64,000 nt of DNA from contig NZ_JAELYA010000001.1 of the NCBI RefSeq assembly GCF_017589465.1, forward strand, positions 992,001-1,056,000, written 5' to 3'. Of this stretch, positions 54,420-61,903 are shown piece after piece; the stretch's first letter is position 1; every line of letters begins with the position of its first letter. The translations under genes and the position numbers were made by a program. The DNA is from Pseudomonas schmalbachii (GTDB lineage Bacteria; Pseudomonadota; Gammaproteobacteria; Pseudomonadales; Pseudomonadaceae). Below the pieces are notes generated by a model. The model saw nothing but the letters and a program-made list of their open reading frames with translations, was not told the DNA's origin and did not search any database.

Positions 54420-55028
54420 TTATTTCGGGCGGGTCATGCTGAAGCGGTCGCGGGTGTAGCTGTACTGGCTGCCGCCGAGGCGGCCGACCAGATCCAGGCG
54501 TGCCGGGTCCACATGGGTCTGGTCGAGCAGCACGCCGTCATCGATATGCGCCAGCAGCACGCGGGCGAAGATCAGGTAGCAATTGGGCGCATCCGCCGGA
54601 TATGGCTTGATTTCCGCCAGCTCGCATTCGAAAGCCACCGGCGCGCCGGCCACACGCGGCGGCGCCACGCGCTCGCTGGCGACGGTGTCGATGCCGGCGT
54701 GCTCGATCTCGCTGACGCCATGCGGCAGCCAGACGGCAGTGGCGTTCATCCGCTCGGCCTGGGCGGCGCTGACCAGGTGGATCACCAGTTCGCCGGTTTC
54801 CTGCACGTTGCGCAGGGTGTCCTTGAGGCTGCCGTCGTCGCGCACGCTGGTATTGACCATCAGCGTCGGCGGCTCGTCGCTGATCACCTGGAAGAAGCTG
54901 AAGGGAGCGAGATTGCTGCGACCATCCGCCGACAGGGTGGAAACCCAGGCAATGGGGCGCGGCGTGACGGTGGAAGCCAGCCAGCGGTAGGCATCAGCCG
55001 GGGCGAGAGTGGTGAAGTCGATTTGCAT
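54420..55028 (-). CDS. Flavin reductase-like FMN-binding protein
   Basis: 202 residues of the flavin-reductase/split-barrel family (DIM6/NTAB type). TPRPIAWVSTLSADGRSNLAPFSFFQVISDEPPTLMVN (about 22-59) is the FMN-binding segment, and RNVQETGELVIHLVS is characteristic. Probably binds FMN and supplies reduced flavin or reduces a small substrate; the partner is unknown. It is upstream of a small lipoprotein gene on the opposite side of a 79-base gap, same strand. Confidence 0.87.
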   Translation of the reverse strand: MQIDFTTLAPADAYRWLASTVTPRPIAWVSTLSADGRSNLAPFSFFQVISDEPPTLMVNTSVRDDGSLKDTLRNVQETGELVIHLVSAAQAERMNATAVWLPHGVSEIEHAGIDTVASERVAPPRVAGAPVAFECELAEIKPYPADAPNCYLIFARVLLAHIDDGVLLDQTHVDPARLDLVGRLGGSQYSYTRDRFSMTRPK

Positions 55029-55043
55029 GGGAGTCCTGCGGCA

Positions 55044-55076
55044 AGAAAGGCCGGAACCGCTGGCAGCGGCTCCGGC
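55044..55076 (-). terminator. Hairpin after the small lipoprotein gene
   Basis: Minus strand GCCGGAGCCGC / GCGGTTCCGGC stem with a TGCCA loop followed by CTTTCTT. Confidence 0.75.
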
Positions 55077-55107
55077 GCGGAATTATGCCAGCTTCACGCC
55101 CCCAGGA

Positions 55108-55386
55108 TCAGCGGCCGGCGCGGGACTCCTTGATGTAGAAGCGCGCCTTGGTGGCCTGGTCCAGGCAGCCGGAGTACGACTCGACCTGCTGCTCGGTCTT
55201 GGCGGTGGTGATCAGGGTCAGCGCCTTGGAGTAACTGACGGTCCCGGCGAAACCCTCGGCCTTGGCCAGGTCCAGTTCCTTCCACGCCGCGTTCAGTTCG
55301 TTGGCGCAGCTATCACGGTTCACTGTCTTGCCGGAACAGCCAGCCACCAGCAGTGCGGCCACGAGCAGGGTCAGGATACGTGTCAT
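55108..55386 (-). CDS. Small lipoprotein, unknown function
   Basis: 92 residues. Signal sequence and lipobox LVAGC (Cys about 17), then a short helical domain with two cysteines (RDSCANELNAAWKELDLAKAEGF ... SYSGCLDQATKARFYIKESRAGR). Small helical lipoproteins of this shape are common in Pseudomonas outer membranes; I do not recognise a named family with certainty. The serine after the lipid-cysteine is compatible with outer-membrane sorting. Confidence 0.82.
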   Translation of the reverse strand: MTRILTLLVAALLVAGCSGKTVNRDSCANELNAAWKELDLAKAEGFAGTVSYSKALTLITTAKTEQQVESYSGCLDQATKARFYIKESRAGR

Positions 55387-55497
55387 ATCGAACTCCTAGC
55401 GTTATCAGAGACTCTCCAGCTTAGACCGCCACCTGCGGCCGCGCATTCCATCGGCGGCCTACACTGAACACAGTCCGATTCGAGGTGGAGTTCGATC

Positions 55498-55854
55498 ATG
55501 CGCTATCACGGCAGCTGCCATTGCGGGCAGATCGCCTTCGAGGTCGAAGGCGAAATAGGCGAGGTCATCCAGTGCAATTGCTCGATCTGCAGCCGACGCG
55601 GCTCGCTGCTGTGGTTCGTCCCGCGCGACAGGCTGCACTTGAGCACGGCGGAAGACGCGATGAGCACCTACACCTTCAACACCCACCGCATCCAGCACAA
55701 GTTCTGCCCCACCTGCGGCTGCGCACCGCTGGCCTTCGGCAACATGCCGGACGGCAGCGCGATGGCGGCGATCAATGTGCGCTGTCTGCCGGAGGTCGAT
55801 CCGGCAGGGCTGAAAATCAGGGATTACGACGGGAAGAATGCATACCCCTTGTAG
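55498..55854 (+). CDS. GFA (glutathione-dependent formaldehyde-activating) family protein
   Basis: 118 residues with the GFA/CENP-V zinc-binding fold: GSCHCGQIAFEVEG, VIQCNCSICSRRGSLLWFVP and HKFCPTCGCAPLAFG give the cysteine set that binds two zinc ions. The family was named for glutathione-hydroxymethyl transfer, but most members have no proven activity. The stop codon TAG (55852-55854) is part of a family C repeat (GTAGGAGCG). Confidence 0.9.
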   Translation: MRYHGSCHCGQIAFEVEGEIGEVIQCNCSICSRRGSLLWFVPRDRLHLSTAEDAMSTYTFNTHRIQHKFCPTCGCAPLAFGNMPDGSAMAAINVRCLPEVDPAGLKIRDYDGKNAYPL

Positions 55855-55897
55855 GAGCGCGCCATGCGCGCGATTCGCGGGCATGGCCCGCTCCTAC
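55851..55897. repeat. Palindromic repeat, family C, supplies the GFA stop
   Basis: GTAGGAGCGCGCCATGCGCG at the left, GGGCATGGCCCGCTCCTAC at the right. First of three different elements filling the 309-base gap up to mnmH. Confidence 0.9.
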
Positions 55898-55920
55898 GGT
55901 CAGACGCGGGGCGTATTCCT

Positions 55921-55986
55921 GTAGGAGCGAGCTCTGCTCGCGAAGCTTTTGCGGGGCGGATGTTCGCGAGCAGAGCTCGCTCCTAC
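55921..55986. repeat. Palindromic repeat, family C (GTAGGAGCGAGCTCTGCTCG)
   Basis: GTAGGAGCGAGCTCTGCTCG and inverse CGAGCAGAGCTCGCTCCTAC with a short linker. Confidence 0.93.
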
Positions 55987-56033
55987 AAAAGCATCATCGG
56001 CGGCAAGACAGTTGCTCCTACGGGTGACGCTAC

Positions 56034-56117
56034 GTAGGGTGGAAAACGGCGAAGCCTTTTCCACCATCAAGCACGGTGCGAGGGGGCGGTGGACAGGCTT
56101 CGCGTTGTCCACCCTAC
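56034..56117. repeat. Palindromic repeat, family D (GTAGGGTGGAAAACGGCGAA)
   Basis: GTAGGGTGGAAAACGGCGAA at the left and TTGTCCACCCTAC at the right; inner GCCTTTTCCACC and GGTGGACAGGC. The rest of 55855-56163 holds no gene. Confidence 0.88.
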
Positions 56118-56163
56118 AAAAAGCACCCTCGGCAGCAGGACAGTTGATCCTACAGAAAGCGGA

Positions 56164-57264
56164 TCAGCGTTGGGCGCGATTGCGCAGGTACTCCACCACT
56201 TCCGCCTGCGTGCCGCGGAACTCGATGCGTGCGGCCTTGTTCTCCAGCTGGAAGGCATACATCGGGTCGTAATACTCGCCGAGCAGCCCCTCGATCCAGC
56301 CGCGATGCAGGTCCACCGCGCCGCTGCGCTCCTGCTCTTCCAGCGCCGCGTCCATGATCTCCGCCATGCGCTGGTAGCGCTCGCCGCCGAGGCGCTTGAC
56401 GATGCCCGACAGGCTCTTGCGCAGGTAGGCAGCGAAGGCGGCAAAGCCGCCCTCCTCGCCCACCACATCGAGGAACTCGGCGCACAGATTGACCACATAG
56501 TCGTTGAGGATGCGCTCGACGCGGTGTTCGAAGCTGTCCTCCAGCCACACCAGCGGGTAGGTCTGCATGCCCTGGTACAGCTCCAGCGGCAGCGAGCAGC
56601 TGCCGACGATGCGCCCCTCGTCCTCCAGCACGAACTGCTCGATGCCGGTGTGGCGCTTCTTCAGGATGTCGATGGCCAGGCAATTCTCGAAGTCGATCTG
56701 CGCCGGCTGCGGCGTGGCGCGGCGGCCGAAGGCGGAGCCGCGGTGGTTGGCGTGGCCTTCGAGGTCCAGCGCATTGTCCAGTTGGGCGATCACCTCGGTC
56801 TTGCCGGTGCCGGTCATCCCGCCGACCAGCACGAAGCCGCATTCCTCGGTGGCCGCGCGGGTTGTGTCGAAGAGGAAGGCGCGCATCGCCTTGTAGCCGC
56901 CGATCACCCGTGGATAGTCGATGCCCGCCTCGCTCTTCAGCCACTGCTGGACGATCTGCGAGCGCAGGCCGCCGCGGAAGCAGTACAGGTAACCCTCGGG
57001 ATGCTCGCGGGCGAAGGCTGCCCAGCCCTCGATGCGCTCTTCCTTGAGCTTGCCGCTGACCAGTTCGTGGCCGAGGGCGATGGCCGCCTGCTGGCCGTGG
57101 TTCTTGTAGCTGGTGCCGACCTTCTGCCGCTCGATGTCGTTCATCAGCGGCCGGTTCACCGTGTGCGGGAAAGCGCCCTTGGCGTACTCCACCGGGGCGC
57201 GCACATCCATCATCGGCACGTCGCCGAGGAACAGTTCGCGGTAGTGCCGGGTGTTTTCGCGCAT
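56164..57264 (-). CDS. mnmH: tRNA 2-selenouridine synthase
   Basis: 366 residues. N-terminal rhodanese domain with catalytic Cys95 in [13 protein letters not shown] and a P-loop domain with [10 protein letters not shown] (about 145-154). It first geranylates 2-thiouridine and then replaces the sulfur by selenium at the tRNA wobble base, using selenophosphate made by SelD. The ATG shares one base with the selD stop (TGATG), so synthesis of the donor and of its user is tightly coupled. Confidence 0.94.
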   Translation of the reverse strand: MRENTRHYRELFLGDVPMMDVRAPVEYAKGAFPHTVNRPLMNDIERQKVGTSYKNHGQQAAIALGHELVSGKLKEERIEGWAAFAREHPEGYLYCFRGGLRSQIVQQWLKSEAGIDYPRVIGGYKAMRAFLFDTTRAATEECGFVLVGGMTGTGKTEVIAQLDNALDLEGHANHRGSAFGRRATPQPAQIDFENCLAIDILKKRHTGIEQFVLEDEGRIVGSCSLPLELYQGMQTYPLVWLEDSFEHRVERILNDYVVNLCAEFLDVVGEEGGFAAFAAYLRKSLSGIVKRLGGERYQRMAEIMDAALEEQERSGAVDLHRGWIEGLLGEYYDPMYAFQLENKAARIEFRGTQAEVVEYLRNRAQR

Positions 57265-58298
57265 CACACCACCTCTACCGCGTGGCTCTGTCGGGCCACC
57301 AGTTCGCCGATCGGCGCCAATTGCAGGCCGAGTTCGGCGGCCGCGGCGAGGAATTCCGCCTCGCCTTCCGGCGTCACCGCCACCAGCAGGCCACCGCTGG
57401 TCTGCGGGTCGCAAAGCAGGAGTTTCTGCAGCTCGGGCAGCGGCGCGATCCGGTTGCCATAGCTGTCGAAGTTGCGCCCGGTGCCGCCGGGCACGCAGCC
57501 CTGCTCCAGGTAGAATTCGACGCTGGCCAGGCGCGGCACTGCATCGAACCGTACGCGGGCGGTCAGGCTGCTGCCGTCGGCCATTTCCACCAGATGGCCG
57601 AGCAGGCCGAAGCCGGTGACGTCGGTCATCGCCGTCACCCCGGCGAGCTTGCCGAAGCGGCTGCCGGGCTTGTTCAGGGTGCACATCCAGTCGCGAGCGA
57701 CGCCGATGTCCTCGGCGCGCAATTTGGCCTTTTTCTCGGCGGTGGTGAGGATGCCGATGCCCAGCGGCTTGCTCAGGTAGAGCCGGCAACCCACGGTGGC
57801 AGTATCGTTGCGCTTCATGAAACGCTTCTCCACCAGGCCGGTGACGGCGAGGCCGAAGATCGGCTCCGGCGCGTCGATGGAATGTCCGCCGGCCAGCGGG
57901 ATACCCGCCTCGTCGCAGACCTGGCGGCCGCCGGCGATCACCTCGCGGGCGATTTCCGGCGCCAGCACGTTGACCGGCCAGCCGAGGATGGCGATGGCCA
58001 TCAGCGGGTCGCCGCCCATGGCGTAGATGTCGCTGATCGCGTTGGTGGCGGCGATGCGGCCGAAGTCGAAGGGATCGTCGACGATCGGCATGAAGAAGTC
58101 GGTGGTGGAAACCACCCCGCGCTCGCCGTCGATAGCATAGACGGCGGCATCGTCGCGCGAGGCGTTGCCGACCCACAGGCGCGGATCGAGATTCTGCGCC
58201 CCGCTGCCGGCGAGGATCACCTCCAGCACCTTGGGGGAAATCTTGCAGCCGCAGCCAGCACCGTGGCTGTACTGGGTCAGGCGGATCGGTTCGCTCAT
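57264..58298 (-). CDS. selD: Selenide, water dikinase (selenophosphate synthase)
   Basis: 344 residues. The catalytic residues are in [12 protein letters not shown] near the N-terminus: Cys16 and Lys19, equivalent to Cys17 and Lys20 of E. coli SelD. The active site uses cysteine, not selenocysteine. Further segments: [32 protein letters not shown] and [14 protein letters not shown]. The start at 58298 ([13 protein letters not shown]) is the family N-terminus; an upstream extension is rejected. It makes selenophosphate for MnmH and for selenocysteine synthesis, if the latter exists here. Confidence 0.95.
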   Translation of the reverse strand: MSEPIRLTQYSHGAGCGCKISPKVLEVILAGSGAQNLDPRLWVGNASRDDAAVYAIDGERGVVSTTDFFMPIVDDPFDFGRIAATNAISDIYAMGGDPLMAIAILGWPVNVLAPEIAREVIAGGRQVCDEAGIPLAGGHSIDAPEPIFGLAVTGLVEKRFMKRNDTATVGCRLYLSKPLGIGILTTAEKKAKLRAEDIGVARDWMCTLNKPGSRFGKLAGVTAMTDVTGFGLLGHLVEMADGSSLTARVRFDAVPRLASVEFYLEQGCVPGGTGRNFDSYGNRIAPLPELQKLLLCDPQTSGGLLVAVTPEGEAEFLAAAAELGLQLAPIGELVARQSHAVEVV

Positions 58299-58402
58299 CG
58301 CGCACTCCAGGCAGAAGTCAGACGTCGATTCTAGCAAAGCCGACCTTGGCTCCGCTGTTGCCCCGGCGTATCGTCGAATCTACTGGTCAGGGGGATTTCC
58401 AT

Positions 58403-59428
58403 ATGGCGAAACAGGTGGCGCTGGTACTCGGTTCCGGCGGTGCGCGCGGCTATGCGCACATCGGTGTGATCGAGGAAATCGAACGGCGCGGCTACAAGAT
58501 CGCCTGTATCGCCGGCTGCTCCATGGGTTCGGTGATCGGCGGCCTCTACGCAGCCGGCAAACTGGACCTGTACCGCGAGTGGGTGGAGAGCCTGGACTAC
58601 CTCGACGTGCTGCGCCTGCTGGACGTCAGCTTCCGTCTCGGGGCCATTCGCGGCGAACGAGTTTTCGGCAAGATCTACGAGATTCTCGGCGACATCAACA
58701 TCGAAGACCTGCCGATCCCTTACACCGCCGTCGCTACCGATCTCACCAACCAGCAGGAAATCTGGTTCCAGGAAGGCAGCCTGCAGAAGGCCATGCGCGC
58801 CTCGGCGGCGATTCCCAGCCTGTTCACTCCGGTGGTGCAGGGCAATCGCATGCTGGTCGATGGCGGCCTGCTCAACCCGCTGCCGATCGTACCCGTGGTA
58901 TCCAGCCACACCGACCTGATCATCGCGGTCAACCTCAACGCCACCAACCAGTCGAAATACCAGCTACCGGTAATCGAACGCCCCGCCGCACTCAAGGCCC
59001 GCTTCGACAGCGTGATCGGCACGCTGAGCAGCAAGCTCAGCTTCCTGCGCCGCCAATCCGAGGAAAACACACCGCCGGAACTGCTGCCCGATGCCCTGAT
59101 CGACCCCATCTCGATCCTCTCCGAGGACGAGATGCAGCAACCGCCCGCCGCGCCGCAAGGCAAGGGTTCGCCAAAATCCGCCAGCGGCAGCAAGGTGATC
59201 GAGAGCAGCAGCCCGGCCTCGCTGCTGGAGCTGGTCAACCAGAGCTTCGAGGTGATGCAGATGTCCCTGGCGCAATACAAGATCGCCGGCTACCCGCCGG
59301 ACGTCCTGATCAACGTGCCCAAGCGCGTGTGCCGCTTCTTCGAGTTCTACAAGGCGCCGGAGCTGATCCAGCTCGGCCGGCAGATCGCCAGCGATACGCT
59401 GGATCGGTACGAGAGCGAAAGCGACTAG
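58403..59428 (+). CDS. Patatin-like phospholipase
   Basis: 341 residues. The patatin core is complete: oxyanion loop GSGGARGYAHIGV (about 10-22), nucleophile Ser40 in GCSMG and catalytic Asp153 in MLVDGGLLNP. There is no signal peptide, so the location is cytoplasmic or membrane-associated. The C-terminal half contains a Ser/Pro-rich linker (about 245-275) and a helical end. The ATG at 58403 follows CAGGGGGATTTCC. It is divergent from selD and convergent with the I9-like gene. Confidence 0.9.
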   Translation: MAKQVALVLGSGGARGYAHIGVIEEIERRGYKIACIAGCSMGSVIGGLYAAGKLDLYREWVESLDYLDVLRLLDVSFRLGAIRGERVFGKIYEILGDINIEDLPIPYTAVATDLTNQQEIWFQEGSLQKAMRASAAIPSLFTPVVQGNRMLVDGGLLNPLPIVPVVSSHTDLIIAVNLNATNQSKYQLPVIERPAALKARFDSVIGTLSSKLSFLRRQSEENTPPELLPDALIDPISILSEDEMQQPPAAPQGKGSPKSASGSKVIESSSPASLLELVNQSFEVMQMSLAQYKIAGYPPDVLINVPKRVCRFFEFYKAPELIQLGRQIASDTLDRYESESD

Positions 59429-59433
59429 AAACC

Positions 59434-59487
59434 GTAGGGCGGGTGCAACCCGCCACCGACGGACTTGGCGGGTTGCACCCGCCCTAC
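59434..59487. repeat. Palindromic repeat, family B pair, supplies a stop codon
   Basis: GTAGGGCGGGTGCAACCCGC to TGGCGGGTTGCACCCGCCC plus TAC. On the minus strand its right edge TAG is the stop of the I9-like small protein gene. Confidence 0.92.
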
Positions 59488-59738
59488 TGGATATCGCTAT
59501 CCGGCGGCGCGATTTTCACCTCGCCGCACGGCTCCACCGCATGTACGCCCTGCACGCAGCGCAGGCGGTCCAGGCAGGCCGGTTCGGCGCGACCGGTGAT
59601 GGTGCCGATGTTCTCCAGGGTCGCCTCCAGCTTTAGGCCGGCGGCGACCAGTTGCGCGGCAATCCTGTGCATCTCGGGCAGGTCGCCTTCCTCGACCGTG
59701 ACAATGACTTCGACATCCACAGTGCGTCGATTCGGCAT
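59484..59738 (-). CDS. Small I9-like protein encoded behind a subtilase
   Basis: 84 residues: VDVEVIVTVEEGDLPEMHRIAAQL, then GLKLEATLENIGTITGRAEPACLDRLRCVQGVHAVEPCGEVKIAP. The strand-helix-strand-strand-helix-strand pattern with a V-x-A-V-E-P end looks like an inhibitor I9 / subtilisin prodomain fold made as a separate protein. There is no signal peptide. It follows the peptidase gene by 26 bases in the same direction. The stop TAG is provided by a family B repeat. A role as inhibitor or chaperone of the peptidase is inferred. Confidence 0.75.
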   Translation of the reverse strand: MPNRRTVDVEVIVTVEEGDLPEMHRIAAQLVAAGLKLEATLENIGTITGRAEPACLDRLRCVQGVHAVEPCGEVKIAPPDSDIQ

Positions 59739-59764
59739 TTTCGTTCCTCCCCCTGCGACAGGTA

Positions 59765-61057
59765 TCAAGGTGCCTGGACCAGCCCCCGCCCCACATCCAC
59801 CACCGGCAGCGGCAGGGTCCGCGCGTTGGCGATCAGCCGTTGCCACAGCGCCGCGCCGCGGGCGCCGGTGGCTTCGGCCCAGAGGGCGGCGATGCCCGCG
59901 ACATGCGGCGTGGCCATGCTGGTTCCGGAGATGATGCGCGTGCGCGCCGGCATTGGCCACGACGAATATACATCGACCCCGGGCGCGGCGATGTCCACCG
60001 CGGTGCCGGGCGCCAGCACGCTGTCCTGGGCGGAGAAGTCGGCGATGTGCAGGTCGTGGTCGATCGCGCCCACCGCCATGAAGCTGCGGCTGTTCGCCGG
60101 ACGCCCGACGAAGCCCGGATTGCCGGCGGAGCGCCGGGCATTGTTGCCCGCCGCGGCGATCAGCAGGGTGCCGGCGTTGAGCGCGCGCTGGCCGACGGTC
60201 TCGTAGGCGACGGAAGTGGTCGGCTGGTCCGAGCCCAGCGACATCGAGACGACCTGGCAATGGTTGGCGATGGCCCAGTCGATGGCCGCAAGTATCCCGG
60301 TATCGGCACCGCTGCCGTCGTCGGCCAGCACCTTGCCGACATGCAGCTCGGCGCCATGGGCGACACCGTAGCGGCGCCCGTCATCGGCCGTGGCCCGCGG
60401 GCCGCAGGCGGTGCCCGCGCAATGAGTACCGTGGCCATGGCCGTCCTGCACGGTCGCCGCGCCCGGGACGAAGGATTTCGCCACCACGGTCCGGTCGATG
60501 AAATCCGGATGCTGCAGATCGAGACCGGTATCCAGCACCGCCACCTTGATGCCGGCACCGCTGTAGCGGGAAGCCAGCACACCGGTGGCCTGCAGTCCCC
60601 AGGTATCGGTGGCGGTGTCGTCGAACAGCGCAGCGATGGCGCTGCCCTGGCGGCGCAGGGCCAGGTCGTAGAGGGCGTTGGCCGCGTCGCGGAAGCCGCG
60701 CAGGTATTCCAGGCTGGGCCCCTCCGGCTCGTCCAGGGCGTACATCATGCCTTCCGGCTCGACGGCGAGGATCGACGAGGTCTTCTCCATGTCGCGCAGC
60801 AGGTGGCTGGCCTGCGAACCGTCCAGTTGCACCACCGCCACGCCCAGGTGCTCGAACAGCACGCCGCCATCCCAGCCGGCCTGCGCCACGTCGACCCCGG
60901 CGAAACCGAAATCGCGGCTGCTCATCAATTGAGCCTTGCCCACGCCGGTGGTCTTCTTCAGGAACGACAGCGCCTGCGCCTTGCCTCCCTCGCAGAAGGT
61001 CACGATGAAGCGTCCGGCGTGCTGTTCCATGCTGAATTCCGTGAGGTTGCTCGGCAT
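59765..61057 (-). CDS. S8 family serine peptidase without signal peptide
   Basis: 430 residues. Catalytic triad of subtilases: Asp176 (KVAVLDTGLD), His209 (DGHGHGTHCAGT) and Ser380 (SGTSMATPHVAG), with the oxyanion Asn in AAAGNNAR (about 305). The first ~105 residues (RFIVTFCEGG ... VAVVQLDGSQASHLLRDM ... ILAVEPEG) look like an I9 prodomain, but no secretion signal precedes it, so the enzyme is either intracellular or exported by another route. Residues 110-165 form an insertion before the catalytic domain. AGGAG precedes the ATG. Co-directional with the small I9-like gene. Confidence 0.88.
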   Translation of the reverse strand: MPSNLTEFSMEQHAGRFIVTFCEGGKAQALSFLKKTTGVGKAQLMSSRDFGFAGVDVAQAGWDGGVLFEHLGVAVVQLDGSQASHLLRDMEKTSSILAVEPEGMMYALDEPEGPSLEYLRGFRDAANALYDLALRRQGSAIAALFDDTATDTWGLQATGVLASRYSGAGIKVAVLDTGLDLQHPDFIDRTVVAKSFVPGAATVQDGHGHGTHCAGTACGPRATADDGRRYGVAHGAELHVGKVLADDGSGADTGILAAIDWAIANHCQVVSMSLGSDQPTTSVAYETVGQRALNAGTLLIAAAGNNARRSAGNPGFVGRPANSRSFMAVGAIDHDLHIADFSAQDSVLAPGTAVDIAAPGVDVYSSWPMPARTRIISGTSMATPHVAGIAALWAEATGARGAALWQRLIANARTLPLPVVDVGRGLVQAP

Positions 61058-61170
61058 TGTCGATTGCTCTCCTGAATGACTGATCCCTTCTTCATAGCCA
61101 CTGGAGTGCGACGAGGCAAACCAGGGCCCAGGGATTCAGACCCGCTCTGGCGCAATGAATTCCGCCCGCT

Positions 61171-61860
61171 TCAGGCATCCCGCAGGCGATAGCCCACGCC
61201 CGCCTCGGTGACGATGAAGCGCGGCGCCGCCGGATCGTCGGCGAGCTTCTGCCGCAGGTGGCCGACCACCACGCGCAGGTAGTGGGTGTCCTCGACATGG
61301 CTGGGGCCCCAGATGTCCCGCAGCAGTTGCTGCTGGGTCACGACCCGACCGAGATGGCGGGCGAGCGTGGCCAGCACCGCGTACTCCTTGCGGGTCAGCG
61401 CCACTTCGGCGCCGTCGAGCAGCACGCGGCGGTAGGAGAAGTCCACGCACAGCGGCCCGACGCCGACCGTCGCGTCCTGTGCCTCACCTCGCGCGGACTG
61501 GCGCAGCAGCACGCGCACGCGGGCGAGGAATTCCTGGATGCCGAACGGCTTGGTCACGTAGTCGTTGGCACCGTTGTCCAGCGCCAGCACCTTTTCGCTC
61601 TCGCCGGCGCGCACCGAGAGCACCAGCACCGGCACCTGCGACCACTCGCGGATTTCCCGCAGCACGTCCTGGCCGTCCTTGTCCGGCAGGCCGAGGTCGA
61701 GCACCACCAGGTCGGGCTTGCCGAGCGCCGCCTGGGCCAGTCCCTCTTCGCCGCTGGCGGCCTCGATGACCTTGTAGCCGCCGGCGCTGAGGCTGATGCG
61801 GAGGAACTTGCGAATCTGCGGTTCGTCGTCGATGACCAGGATGGTGGCGGCGTTGCTCAT
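61171..61860 (-). CDS. kdpE: Two-component response regulator KdpE
   Basis: 229 residues, OmpR/PhoB class. Receiver domain with acidic IDDEP (about 10-14), phospho-acceptor Asp in LVVLDLGLPD (about 53) and lysine in NDYVTKPFG. The C-terminal winged helix is RRVLLDGAEVALTRKEYAVLATLARHLGRVV ... VVVGHLRQKL. The start at 61860 (MSNAATILVIDDEP) is preferred to a long upstream extension. It controls the kdp K+ pump with KdpD, encoded 43 bases upstream. The kdpFABC genes are not in the window. Confidence 0.93.
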   Translation of the reverse strand: MSNAATILVIDDEPQIRKFLRISLSAGGYKVIEAASGEEGLAQAALGKPDLVVLDLGLPDKDGQDVLREIREWSQVPVLVLSVRAGESEKVLALDNGANDYVTKPFGIQEFLARVRVLLRQSARGEAQDATVGVGPLCVDFSYRRVLLDGAEVALTRKEYAVLATLARHLGRVVTQQQLLRDIWGPSHVEDTHYLRVVVGHLRQKLADDPAAPRFIVTEAGVGYRLRDA

Positions 61861-61903
61861 CGGTAGCCTTGCTGCGCTGGCGGAGGCGCCCAGCTTGGGC
61901 TTT

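Noticed and set aside
57264-58298. SelD as a possible selenocysteine protein
   Set aside because: The active-site codon is a cysteine codon in GAGCGCK and no in-frame TGA is present.
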